From Paenibacillus sp. FJAT-26967 (GTDB lineage: Bacteria > Bacillota > Bacilli > Paenibacillales > NBRC-103111), in contig NZ_LMXH01000005.1 in assembly GCF_001541095.1 (NCBI RefSeq), positions 62,001 through 126,000 of the forward strand: DNA of 64,000 nt, given 5' to 3'. Shown here piece after piece: positions 55,855 to 64,000 of the stretch; position 1 is the stretch's first letter, and each line of letters begins with the position of its first letter. A program made the position numbers and the translations under genes. Below the pieces are notes generated by a model. That model worked only from the letters and a program-made list of their open reading frames with translations. It was not told where the DNA came from and ran no database searches.

Positions 55855-55890
55855 AAAGAACCGGGAAGCCTATAAGCTTCCCGGTTCTTT
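55855..55890 (-). terminator. Terminator of the DEAD-box helicase gene
   Basis: AAAGAACCGGGAAGC pairs perfectly with GCTTCCCGGTTCTTT; on the minus strand a long T-rich run (TTCTTTTTTCTTTTTC) follows. Confidence 0.88.
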
Positions 55891-55959
55891 ATATTGGATG
55901 TATAGTCCACCATCCGCAGCGTGAGAATCCTGCGGAATTGAGTTGGGCAAACAGCGGGA

Positions 55960-57972
55960 TTATCTGCCGCGCTTGAAGCCGCCGCCCCGCGGAGAGTTCC
56001 CCCGTGGGCCGCCTCCGCGTGCCGATGGTCCGCGCGAGCCGGAACCGCCGCCCCGGGAACCTTTGGGGCCGCCAGTGCCGCGCGAGCTTCCCCGTGCTCC
56101 GGAACCGCCCTGCCCTTTGGGGGTGCGCTGGGAAGCTTCACGCTGAGCTGCGCTGAGGCCCCAGCCAGCTTCGCCGAAAGGACCGCTGGTGACATCGCGT
56201 GCTCCGCCGCGCGGAACATTGCCGCGTTCACCGCGATCGCTGCTGTTGCTGTCGCGGCCTGCGCGGAAATCCGTGCCCGCTCTTCCGCCGCCTTCACGGC
56301 TGGTGCGGAAATCTGTATCGCGGGAGCCCTCGTTTCGCGATGTGCCACCGCGAGGATTGGAGCTGCGTCCGCTAGTGCTTCGCGCAGCACCGCGGTCAGA
56401 CATGCGTCCGCCGCCATAAGCCGCACCATCGCCGCTGCCGCCGCGACGTCCGCCCGTGCTGCGTCCTGCCGGCTTGCGTCCGCTGTCACGGCTCTCGCTG
56501 CTCCAACTGTCGCCGCGGTCTGCACCGCGAGGAGCGTCTGCGCCGCGTGCACCGGCACTGCCGCCGCGTTCGCTCCAGCCACCGCCGCCGCGTGAGCCAC
56601 GCGCGTCGCTGCTGCGGGTATCGCTGCCGCGTGCAGCACCTCCGCGGCTTCCGCCGCGGGAACTGCTTCCGCTCCGCTTATCGTCGGCGGAGCGGTGCTC
56701 CCAGCGGCCCTCAGAACGGGCCGCAGCGCGGCGGGCGCCGCCCTGTCCGGTATATTTCGTCTTGCCGGGCCGGCCTGCTCCGCCTTGTCCGCCGCGCGAA
56801 TCGCGGCTGCCTCGTTCAGGACGGTCACCGCCTGCACCTTCACGCTCACCGTGGGTCGCGTCCTGTCTGCGCAGCTGTTGGCGGATGCCCTGCTCGATCT
56901 GATCGACATAGACCTGATCGCGCTGAGTAGCGAACGTGATTGCGACCCCGGTCTGACCGGCGCGTCCCGTCCGCCCGATGCGGTGGATGTAGCTCTGTGC
57001 ATCCTGCGGGATGTCGTAGTTGAAGACGTGAGTTACGCCTTCAACGTCAATCCCGCGGGCCGCTACATCCGTAGCAACCAGCAGCTGGATGCTTGCATCC
57101 CGGAAACGCTTCATGACCTGCTCACGCTTGGATTGGGACAGATCGCCATGCAGCTCGTCCGACTTATATCCGCGTTCCTGCAGCTCAGCGTTCAAGGCTG
57201 CCGCTCTGCGTTTGGTGCGGCAGAAAATCATGGCAAGGTAGGGCTGCGATTTGTCGATTGCTTTACACAGCGTATCCAGCTTGCCGCGATCGGTAGTGCG
57301 CACGACAGTCTGGTCGATTTCCGTCAACGTCACCTGCGGTGCTTTCACCCGTACTTCTTCCGGGTTTCTCATGTAGCGCTGAGCCAGATTCCGGATAGGA
57401 TCCGGCATAGTGGCCGAGAACAGCATCGTTTGACGGAGATGCTGCGGCGTCTGGGCAATAATTTCTTCCACTTCATTCAGGAAGCCCATATGAAGCATTT
57501 GATCCGCTTCATCCAGTACCAGCATGGACAGCTTGTACAGGTTAAACGATTCTCTGCGCAGATGGTCGAGCAATCTTCCCGGTGTGGCAACGATAATATG
57601 CGCGCCGCCGTTGGAAGTGAGCTTGCGGAGCTGCTTCTCGACATCCTGTCCGCCGTAAGCGGCAAGAACGTTAACGCCCATGTACGGGGCGAGCTTGGCC
57701 GCCTCCGCTGCGATTTGAATGGCTAGTTCCCGCGTAGGGGTAAGGATTAGTCCTTGAACCTCAGAACGGGAAGTATCTGTACGCTCCAGCATTGGCAGCA
57801 GGAAAGCAAGGGTTTTGCCCGTGCCGGTCTGGGCTTGGGCTATTACATCACGGCCGCCAAACACGATAGGGAGCGCAAGCTGCTGAACGGGTGTCGGCTC
57901 ATTGATGCCGTGTCTGGTCAGCAGTTTGGCTAGCTCGGGGCTGACGCCAAGATTAACAAAAGGAAAAGACAT
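55960..57972 (-). CDS. DEAD-box RNA helicase with long RGG-rich tail (CshA-like)
   Basis: A 670-residue ATP-dependent RNA helicase. The core (1-372) has the Q motif (GINEPTPVQ), Walker A AQTGTGKT (47-54), PTREL (79-83), DEAD (154-157), SAT, and HRIGRTGR near residue 325. The last 295 residues are almost only Gly, Arg, Ser, Ala and Asp with many RGG/RG boxes, far longer than in Bacillus CshA. Such tails bind RNA and can promote condensates; that role is inferred. GGAG precedes the ATG. CshA-type helicases act in ribosome assembly and mRNA decay in the cold. Confidence 0.88.
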   Translation of the reverse strand: MSFPFVNLGVSPELAKLLTRHGINEPTPVQQLALPIVFGGRDVIAQAQTGTGKTLAFLLPMLERTDTSRSEVQGLILTPTRELAIQIAAEAAKLAPYMGVNVLAAYGGQDVEKQLRKLTSNGGAHIIVATPGRLLDHLRRESFNLYKLSMLVLDEADQMLHMGFLNEVEEIIAQTPQHLRQTMLFSATMPDPIRNLAQRYMRNPEEVRVKAPQVTLTEIDQTVVRTTDRGKLDTLCKAIDKSQPYLAMIFCRTKRRAAALNAELQERGYKSDELHGDLSQSKREQVMKRFRDASIQLLVATDVAARGIDVEGVTHVFNYDIPQDAQSYIHRIGRTGRAGQTGVAITFATQRDQVYVDQIEQGIRQQLRRQDATHGEREGAGGDRPERGSRDSRGGQGGAGRPGKTKYTGQGGARRAAARSEGRWEHRSADDKRSGSSSRGGSRGGAARGSDTRSSDARGSRGGGGWSERGGSAGARGADAPRGADRGDSWSSESRDSGRKPAGRSTGGRRGGSGDGAAYGGGRMSDRGAARSTSGRSSNPRGGTSRNEGSRDTDFRTSREGGGRAGTDFRAGRDSNSSDRGERGNVPRGGARDVTSGPFGEAGWGLSAAQREASQRTPKGQGGSGARGSSRGTGGPKGSRGGGSGSRGPSARGGGPRGNSPRGGGFKRGR

Positions 57973-58191
57973 AGAAGTGATAACTCCTTCGGATTAGGGA
58001 TGCTTCCCATTCTACCCTAATGGCCGCACCATGGAAAGCGATTGCTGCACATAGTCGGACTTTCACGGCATAATTATGCTTTATCGGCATTTGGGCAAGG
58101 GTTTAAGCAGCAATCGAGAATGGAAAGAATGATTCATATTTCTGCTTTTAGGGCAAACTGACGAGTGATGGTATTTTTACGGGGTACATAA

Positions 58192-58860
58192 TTAAGGAAG
58201 TTTCTCCGTGCCGAAGATCTGAGTAACACTTTTATTGAATTCACTTATATAGGGCTGCAGAGATGCGCCTGCGGCTGAATAAAGCTTATAAGCGTTTAAC
58301 TGGTTAATGAAATTCCGGTTGGCCGAAATGTAAACGTCGTGAACCTGCGGATCGGCGGCCCGTATTTTCTCTGCAATGCGCTGTTTAAAAACATGGGATA
58401 AATTCCGGTGATCCTTCACGGTATCGTAGCCAAGGAAGTCTGTTGCCAGTTCATTCGTGTATAGATTCTGGTAATAGGGCTGAGGCATATTATTTTTAGG
58501 ATCAAGGGGCCCCCGCGTAAAACGCTCGTTTCCGCCCGATTTGGTGCCGGCGGCGGCTCGGTCAAGCATGACGGCTACATAAGCATTGTTTTCGGTACGC
58601 ATTACAATAGCGCCCATCACTCCGTGCATTGCGGCTATTTGATTGGAAAGGTTATGATCGTAGGCCATTGCTCGGTTATTATGAATGATCGAATGAGCCT
58701 GTTGTTCCGTCTGGTAGGCTCTGGATTGATTATGGCTTTCCTTCCGTTGCTGGACCAGACCGTAATTGGTTTCTTTGGGATAGGTGTTGGTACACCCTGA
58801 CGTGAACAGAATAAGCGCGCATGCAGACAGAAGCGGAATAGAGCGGCGGAGCGTAGTCAT
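58192..58860 (-). CDS. YhcN/YlaJ-family sporulation lipoprotein
   Basis: A 222-residue lipoprotein with signal peptide and lipobox F-T-S-G-C (Cys23). The body has the YhcN/YlaJ pattern, with HGVMGAIVMRTENNAYVAVML and a C-terminal RIAEKIRAADPQVHDVYISANRNF. YhcN is a spore membrane protein made in the forespore; the role here is inferred. GAGGAGG precedes the ATG. It faces away from the cta operon. Confidence 0.8.
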   Translation of the reverse strand: MTTLRRSIPLLSACALILFTSGCTNTYPKETNYGLVQQRKESHNQSRAYQTEQQAHSIIHNNRAMAYDHNLSNQIAAMHGVMGAIVMRTENNAYVAVMLDRAAAGTKSGGNERFTRGPLDPKNNMPQPYYQNLYTNELATDFLGYDTVKDHRNLSHVFKQRIAEKIRAADPQVHDVYISANRNFINQLNAYKLYSAAGASLQPYISEFNKSVTQIFGTEKLP

Positions 58861-59038
58861 AACGAATTCCTCCTCGTACAGCTGTGTTGTAATTTAGGAT
58901 GAGGCGGGTCCGGATGAATTATACTTGGCAATGTGAAGCATATTAAAGTTAAAAAATCACGTATCGAACAAAAAAACTCAGGGGGATATCTGAAAATTTG
59001 ACGGCTTTTAGAACAATTTGTGAACTTCTGTAGAAGAA

Positions 59039-59067
59039 TTGACAAAAAAGTTTTACCTAATTATAGT
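59039..59067 (+). promoter_or_regulatory. Promoter of the ctaCDEF operon
   Basis: TTGACA (59039-59044), a 17-base spacer and TATAGT (59062-59067), 82 bases before ctaC. Confidence 0.75.
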
Positions 59068-59148
59068 TAATTAAGTGATAAGGTTGATTGACATAGGCCT
59101 GTCGTTCGTGGTAAAAATATTGGTTTACAAAAGTGGGGTTGATAAGCA

Positions 59149-60147
59149 ATGAGTCGATGGAAAAAGAATTGGCGTCTGGTCCCCCTATTTGCGGTGATGA
59201 CGTTCCTACTTGCGGGTTGTGGAGACCCGACGCTTTCCGCTTTGCGGCCAAGAGGCCCGGTGGCAGAAGAGCAGTTATTCTTAATGAAAATCTCGCTCGC
59301 CATTATGCTATTGGTTGTAGTAGTGGTATTTGCGCTGTATTTGTTCGTAATCATCCGTTTCCGTAAACGGAAGGGGCAAGAAGGTGTTCCCAAACAAGTA
59401 GAAGGAAACCATGTGCTGGAGATTGTATGGACGGTCATTCCAATCCTGCTGCTTATCGTGCTAGCTGTTCCAACGGTGTATTATACGTTTAAACACTCCA
59501 CGAACCATGTGCAGGACAAAGATGCTATCCATGTAAAAGTAACCGCTCACCAATTCTGGTGGCAGTTTGAATATCCGGAACTGGGCATTTCGACTGCGCA
59601 GGATTTAGTCATTCCAAAAGGCAAGACAATCGCGCTGGAGCTGACTTCAGCAGACGTTACTCACTCCTTCTGGGTTCCGTCACTGGGCGGTAAGCTCGAC
59701 ACGAATGCCGGTATGACGAACATCTACTACTTACAAGCAGATGAAGTGGATGTATTTAAGGGCAAGTGCGCCGAGCTGTGCGGTTCGTCTCATACTTTGA
59801 TGGACTTCAAGGTAAAATCGCTTGAACAAGCCGATTTTGACGCTTGGACCCAGAATATGAAGACTCCGGCCGTTATTGCAGCTGATGCCAAGCAGGGCGA
59901 AGAACTGTTCAAACAGAAGTGCCTGCAGTGCCACGCTGTTGATGCTCAAGGACTTGGCTTCGGACCTAACCTGAACGGATACGCGGATCGTGAAATGCTG
60001 GCAGGCGTTCTGGAGCATAACGATCAGAAACTTAAAGACTGGATCAAGGACCCGCAGGCTGAAAAGCCGGGAACTTTGATGCCTATCGTTCCTTTGGAAG
60101 ACAAGCAGATTGATGAAATTATTAAGTATATGAACAGCTTGAAGTAA
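59149..60147 (+). CDS. ctaC: Cytochrome caa3 oxidase subunit II with fused cytochrome c
   Basis: A 332-residue lipoprotein subunit with lipobox L-L-A-G-C (Cys24) and two further membrane helices. The Cu(A) site is C-A-E-L-C (Cys207, Cys211) followed by SSH (His) and Met. A C-terminal cytochrome c domain has C-L-Q-C-H (Cys258, Cys261, His262) and a later Met ligand (GTLMPIVPL). It accepts electrons from cytochrome c and passes them to subunit I. The ribosome site is weak (GGGG), so the start is judged from the signal peptide. First gene of the operon. Confidence 0.92.
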   Translation: MSRWKKNWRLVPLFAVMTFLLAGCGDPTLSALRPRGPVAEEQLFLMKISLAIMLLVVVVVFALYLFVIIRFRKRKGQEGVPKQVEGNHVLEIVWTVIPILLLIVLAVPTVYYTFKHSTNHVQDKDAIHVKVTAHQFWWQFEYPELGISTAQDLVIPKGKTIALELTSADVTHSFWVPSLGGKLDTNAGMTNIYYLQADEVDVFKGKCAELCGSSHTLMDFKVKSLEQADFDAWTQNMKTPAVIAADAKQGEELFKQKCLQCHAVDAQGLGFGPNLNGYADREMLAGVLEHNDQKLKDWIKDPQAEKPGTLMPIVPLEDKQIDEIIKYMNSLK

Positions 60148-60173
60148 GACTTAGCAAAAAGGAGGTTAATACG

Positions 60174-62069
60174 TTGGCACAAGCACACGCTCACGCAAAT
60201 GCGCATGCGCACCATCAAGTCAAACGCTACACGGGTTTGATGGATTGGCTTACCACCGTGGATCATAAGAAGATCGGCATTCTGTATTATCTCGCCGGCG
60301 GACTCTTCTTCTTGATCGGTGGTCTAGAAGCAATTTTGATCCGGATTCAGCTGATGAATCCAGATTTGAAGATTTTCATCGGAGATACGTTCAATCAGCT
60401 GACTACGATGCACGGAACGACGATGATCTTCCTCGCGGCGATGCCGATGATTTTCGGATTTATGAACGCGCTTATCCCTTTACAAATCGGGGCTCGCGAC
60501 GTTGCCTTCCCGTTCTTGAACTCACTCGGGTTCTGGCTATTCTTCTTGGGAGGCGTACTCCTTAACCTTTCCTGGTTTCTGGGAGGCGGTGCGAACGCGG
60601 GCTGGACAGCGTATACGCCACTCTCGACCATTACAACCGATTCAGCGTTAGCTGTCACGGTTGGGGGTAATGTAACAGGCGTCGACTTCTATGTGCTCGG
60701 ATTGCAGATTGCCGGTCTCGGTACTCTAATCGGGGGTATCAACTTCCTGGTAACGATCATTAACATGCGTGCGCCGGGCATGACTTACATGCGTATGCCG
60801 ATGTTTACATGGGCATCCCTAATCACGTCCGCACTGATTTTGTTCGCTTTCCCGGCCATTACGGTGGGCTTGGTCGCGTTAATGTTCGACCGCATATTTG
60901 ACGGTGCTTTCTTTGATCCGGTTCGCGGCGGCAGCACGATTCTATGGGAGCATTTATTCTGGATCTTCGGGCACCCCGAAGTATACATTCTGATTCTTCC
61001 GGCATTCGGTATTATCTCTGAAATCGTCAGTACGTTCTCAAGCAAGCGTCTGTTCGGTTACAGTTCCATGGTATTTGCAACGGCTCTGATCGGATTCCTG
61101 GGCTTCATGGTTTGGGTCCACCATATGTTCACTGCCGGGCTGGGGCCTGTTGCCAACTCGATTTTCTCGATTGCAACGATGGCCATTGCAGTACCGACAG
61201 GTATCAAAATTTTCAACTGGATTTTCACCCTGTGGGGCGGACAAATCCGCTTTAACACATCGAACCTTTTTGCAACATCGTTTATTCCTACGTTCGTAAT
61301 GGGCGGGGTTACAGGCGTAATGCTTTCCGTTCCGGCTGCTGACTTCCAGTACCACGATACGTATTTCGTTGTCGCTCACTTCCACTACGTAATCGTAGGC
61401 GGTCTGATTCTTGGCTTGTTCGCCGGTTCTTACTACTGGTGGCCTAAGATGTTCGGCCGTATGCTGAACGAAACACTGGGTAAAATACATTTCTGGACCT
61501 TCTTCATCGGTTTCCACCTGACATTCTTCCCTCAACATTTCCTTGGTCTGATGGGTATGCCTCGCCGCGTATTTACTTATGATCCGGGTCTGACCGCAGG
61601 TAACCTTGTCAGTACGGTTGGCGCCATTCTGATGGGTGTCGGTACTATTGCCTTCATCATTAACATCATTGTGACGAACAGAAAGCCGATCGACGCTCCT
61701 AACGATCCTTGGGATGGCCGTACGCTCGAGTGGACAATTCCGTCCCCGGCTCCTGAGTATAACTTCAAGCAGACTCCGCTTGTTCGCGGTCTGGATGCAC
61801 TATGGAAAGAAAAAATGGCTGGCAACAAAGAGATGACGCCGGCAGAACCGGTTGGTTCGATTCATATGCCGTCACCTTCTATTCTGCCGCTGGTTATGTC
61901 CATCGGATTGTTTATCGCCGCATTCGGTTTCATGTATCACACGTATGTGGTATCCATTATCGGTATCGGTATTACACTGATTTGCATGGCTCTTCGTTCC
62001 ATCTATGACGATCATGGCTGGCACATTGAACCGGAGGAGCTTAACGAAGACAAGGGGGTTAAACGATGA
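60174..62069 (+). CDS. ctaD: Cytochrome caa3 oxidase subunit I
   Basis: A 631-residue protein with 12 or more membrane helices, the catalytic subunit that reduces O2 to water and pumps protons. Heme and copper ligands are seen in HGTTMIFL (heme a His), HPEVYILILP with its following Tyr (Cu(B) and cross-linked Tyr), HHMFT, and the twin His of VVAHFHYVIVG. The N-terminus is His/Ala-rich. The TTG start at 60174 has AAAGGAGG at the right distance. It overlaps ctaE by four bases. Confidence 0.95.
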   Translation: MAQAHAHANAHAHHQVKRYTGLMDWLTTVDHKKIGILYYLAGGLFFLIGGLEAILIRIQLMNPDLKIFIGDTFNQLTTMHGTTMIFLAAMPMIFGFMNALIPLQIGARDVAFPFLNSLGFWLFFLGGVLLNLSWFLGGGANAGWTAYTPLSTITTDSALAVTVGGNVTGVDFYVLGLQIAGLGTLIGGINFLVTIINMRAPGMTYMRMPMFTWASLITSALILFAFPAITVGLVALMFDRIFDGAFFDPVRGGSTILWEHLFWIFGHPEVYILILPAFGIISEIVSTFSSKRLFGYSSMVFATALIGFLGFMVWVHHMFTAGLGPVANSIFSIATMAIAVPTGIKIFNWIFTLWGGQIRFNTSNLFATSFIPTFVMGGVTGVMLSVPAADFQYHDTYFVVAHFHYVIVGGLILGLFAGSYYWWPKMFGRMLNETLGKIHFWTFFIGFHLTFFPQHFLGLMGMPRRVFTYDPGLTAGNLVSTVGAILMGVGTIAFIINIIVTNRKPIDAPNDPWDGRTLEWTIPSPAPEYNFKQTPLVRGLDALWKEKMAGNKEMTPAEPVGSIHMPSPSILPLVMSIGLFIAAFGFMYHTYVVSIIGIGITLICMALRSIYDDHGWHIEPEELNEDKGVKR

Positions 62070-62686
62070 GCGCGCATACGCACGAAGCGGACACTCTGCC
62101 CCTTGAGCCTGAGAAGGCGACCCTCGAAGGCAAGAATAAAGTCCTCGGATTCTGGCTTTTCCTTGGCGGGGAAATGGTATTGTTCGGCACCTTGTTTGCC
62201 GCTTATATTGCCCTTCGGAACCAAATTCCGGATGGCCCGACTCCACAGGAATTATTTAAACTGTCGACAGTAGCCTGGGCAACCATGATCTTGTTGACAA
62301 GCAGCTTAACGAGTGTATTCGCTATGATGGCTATGCATCGTCATGATCTTAAGAAGATGCTGATATGGCTAGGCGTTACAGTTGCTTTGGGACTTGGATT
62401 CTTGGGTCTCGAGATTTATGAATTCTATGAATACGTGCATGAAGGTCACGGCTTTACGACCAATGCATTCTCCACTTCCTTCTATACGCTTGTCGGCTTC
62501 CACGGGGGCCACGTAGCATTCGGTATTCTCTGGATCACTCTTCTGATTATCCAGGGCACACGTAAAGGTCTGACAGTTGTAACGGCGCCTAAGTTCTATG
62601 TTGCGAGCTTGTACTGGCACTTTATCGACGTCGTATGGGTATTTATCTTTACGGTCGTTTATCTGATGGGGAAGGTGGGTCCTTAA
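62066..62686 (+). CDS. ctaE: Cytochrome caa3 oxidase subunit III
   Basis: A 206-residue subunit with five membrane helices, the short form found in Gram-positive caa3 oxidases. Family phrases are FWLFLGGEMVLFGTLFAAYIALR near residue 35, EIYEFYEYVHEG near 115 and SLYWHFIDVVWVFIFTVVYL at the C-terminus. It stabilises subunit I and the proton path. It is translationally coupled to ctaD through the ATGA overlap, and starts ctaF one base after its stop. Confidence 0.93.
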   Translation: MSAHTHEADTLPLEPEKATLEGKNKVLGFWLFLGGEMVLFGTLFAAYIALRNQIPDGPTPQELFKLSTVAWATMILLTSSLTSVFAMMAMHRHDLKKMLIWLGVTVALGLGFLGLEIYEFYEYVHEGHGFTTNAFSTSFYTLVGFHGGHVAFGILWITLLIIQGTRKGLTVVTAPKFYVASLYWHFIDVVWVFIFTVVYLMGKVGP

Positions 62687-62687
62687 G

Positions 62688-62999
62688 ATGAGCACACACG
62701 AAACGACTTCACCAAGTAAACGTCACAAACACCAAAGTCCTGCGAATCATTATTTTTCGTACATTGCGTCCATCCTGCTGACTATGATTGCTTTCTTGCT
62801 GGTCATGTACGGAGGTCTCGACAAAACGTTCTTGTACGGCTTCTTGCTCTTCATGGCTCTCATCCAGGTAGCGCTTCAGTTGTCTTACTGGATGCACATG
62901 AAAGAAAAAGGACATTTGTTTCCGATTGTCGGTATTATTTTCGGCGGAATAGTCGCATTGACAGCAGTCGCTGCGGCAGTATTCTGGATGTGGTGGTAA
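62688..62999 (+). CDS. ctaF: Cytochrome caa3 oxidase subunit IV
   Basis: A 103-residue subunit with three hydrophobic helices and a basic, His-rich N-terminus (PSKRHKHQSPANH). The QLSYWMHMKEKGH stretch is typical of the small CtaF/QoxD-type subunits. It starts one base after ctaE. It is probably needed for assembly or stability and not for catalysis. Confidence 0.88.
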   Translation: MSTHETTSPSKRHKHQSPANHYFSYIASILLTMIAFLLVMYGGLDKTFLYGFLLFMALIQVALQLSYWMHMKEKGHLFPIVGIIFGGIVALTAVAAAVFWMWW

Positions 63000-63010
63000 G
63001 TTAGTAGAAT

Positions 63011-63054
63011 AGAGGCGGCTTCGTTGGCTTTGATGCAACAAGCCGTCTCTTTTT
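63011..63054 (+). terminator. Terminator between ctaF and ctaG
   Basis: AGAGGCGGCTT pairs with AAGCCGTCTCT around an 18-base loop, followed by TTTT. It should lower ctaG expression relative to the oxidase subunits, unless read through. Confidence 0.75.
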
Positions 63055-63133
63055 ATAACAAGAACGGGAAGTTGAATTGTTGCTGGCTAAAGCATTGCAC
63101 GACTATTAAATTTAAAAAGGAGATGACACAGCG

Positions 63134-63961
63134 ATGGGTTTTTTTGATCTGTGGAACCCGGTTGTCCTGCTGTTCGTTGTCGTTGTCGGCCTGGTTTATC
63201 ATAATCTGACTTCTCCGTCTAAAGCGGAAGCTGAGGGTAGAGAGCCACTTCGTACAAAGATGAGATTGTCCTTTTACACAGGACTCGCTTTGTTCTATAT
63301 CGGGCAAGGAAGCCCCTTGAGCTATATCGGTCACCATTACTTGTTCAGTGTACACATGGTGCAGCAATCGATTTTGTATCTGATTATGCCGGTCTTTATC
63401 TTGAACGGCATTCCGGATTGGTTGATACGCCCTATTTTTAAGAATAAGATTGCTAAAGGGATCTTGAAATTTGTCACACAACCTTTGATTGCGATCTTGG
63501 CGTTTAATCTGTTATTCTCTATATATCACCTTCCGTTAATTATGGATGCGCTGATGAAGAATGAGTGGATGCTGACAGGTTATCATACGCTGCTTCTGCT
63601 AACGGCGTTTGCTATGTGGTTCCCGGTGTTCGGTCCGCTTAAGGAATATGCGAACTACTCCGGATTAGTGAAGATGGCTTACATTTTCGGTAATGGCATC
63701 TTATTGACTCCGGCTTGTGCGCTTATTATTTTTGCAGATGTGTCGTTGTATGAGATGTACCGGAATGCCGTTGTGCCTTTCAGTGCTTTACCGTTACTGG
63801 AAGATCAGCAGCTCGGAGGCGTCCTCATGAAGATTATTCAGGAAATCGTGTACGGCACTGTGCTTGCCATGGTTTTCTTCAAATGGTATCGAACGGAGAG
63901 GGAGCAGGAAGAAGAGTTGTCGGATGAGCCCAGCGAGAAAAGCGGCCTGACAACGGCGTAA
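63134..63961 (+). CDS. ctaG: Cytochrome caa3 assembly factor CtaG
   Basis: A 275-residue membrane protein with seven hydrophobic segments. The family motif YIGQGSPLSYIGHHYLFSVHMVQQSILYLIMPVFIL near residue 55-90 carries the conserved His residues thought to take part in copper delivery to the oxidase (shown here in part only as positions), and SIYHLPLIMDAL and EIVYG follow. It is required for assembly of caa3 in B. subtilis, not for the quinol oxidase. AAAGGAG precedes the ATG; ctaF lies 134 bases upstream beyond a terminator. Confidence 0.9.
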   Translation: MGFFDLWNPVVLLFVVVVGLVYHNLTSPSKAEAEGREPLRTKMRLSFYTGLALFYIGQGSPLSYIGHHYLFSVHMVQQSILYLIMPVFILNGIPDWLIRPIFKNKIAKGILKFVTQPLIAILAFNLLFSIYHLPLIMDALMKNEWMLTGYHTLLLLTAFAMWFPVFGPLKEYANYSGLVKMAYIFGNGILLTPACALIIFADVSLYEMYRNAVVPFSALPLLEDQQLGGVLMKIIQEIVYGTVLAMVFFKWYRTEREQEEELSDEPSEKSGLTTA

Positions 63962-64000
63962 TAAGCCTGCAAGAGCCCCTCCGCCCAATAAAGGAAATGG

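Noticed and set aside
56695-57726. 343-codon open frame opposite the DEAD-box helicase
   Set aside because: It arises from GC-rich coding on the other strand; no ribosome site or recognisable domains.

Overview
The window looks like chromosomal DNA of a spore-forming Firmicute of the Paenibacillus type. The evidence is many Bacillales-style genes with strong AGGAGG ribosome sites, spore-type genes (a YhcN/YlaJ lipoprotein, a CotF-like coat protein, a YteA-like zinc-finger protein), a caa3 oxidase operon, and thiamine and petrobactin-type operons laid out as in Bacillus. No rRNA, tRNA, CRISPR array, prophage or insertion sequence was found. The genus is an inference from gene content, not from a marker gene.

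Layout. 1-8 kb: the end of a virginiamycin B lyase gene, a serine hydrolase, an SDR-type reductase, an EzrA-like coiled-coil membrane protein, a ring-cleaving dioxygenase and a VanZ-like protein. 8.8-12.2 kb: a reactive-sulfur operon (yrkF, a DsrE-like gene, yrkH, yrkI, yrkE). 13-17 kb: a Fur-type promoter and the siderophore importer yclNOPQ. 17-21 kb: DinB-like, DeoR-type regulator, a 7/8-bp repeat array, GDPD, a cluster of DnaA-box-like sequences, and the persulfide-sensing repressor gene cstR. 21-25 kb: chitinase, PAP2 phosphatase, ROK glucokinase. 25.6-31.4 kb: a 1,924-residue soluble hybrid histidine kinase with nine exact-length HAMP repeats. 31.7-40.5 kb: nanE, DUF4127, zinc-ribbon protein, a large secreted metallophosphoesterase, and a DksA-type protein. 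40.8-48.1 kb: a TPP riboswitch and tenI-thiO-thiS-thiG-thiD-thiE-thiC, with a heptanucleotide array between thiG and thiD. 48-59 kb: an altered methylglyoxal synthase paralogue, glutamine-rich spore-coat-like genes, a candidate structured RNA, a metallo-hydrolase, an M48 protease, CvfC, a variant guanylate kinase, an RGG-tailed DEAD-box helicase and a sporulation lipoprotein. 59-64 kb: ctaCDEFG.

Genes that work together. CstR (C31/C60 thiol pair) probably represses the yrk operon 11 kb away. The same operator, ATACCC-N4-GGGTAT, lies six bases past the -10 of both the yrkF promoter and a promoter upstream of cstR, and a weaker copy precedes yrkE. The thi genes form one riboswitch-controlled pathway to thiamine phosphate. 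The cta genes encode a terminal oxidase and its copper-assembly factor.

The least explained signals are the candidate RNA at 51077-51174, the DnaA-box cluster plus short ORF upstream of cstR, the two short-unit tandem arrays, and the methylglyoxal synthase paralogue with a shortened phosphate loop.
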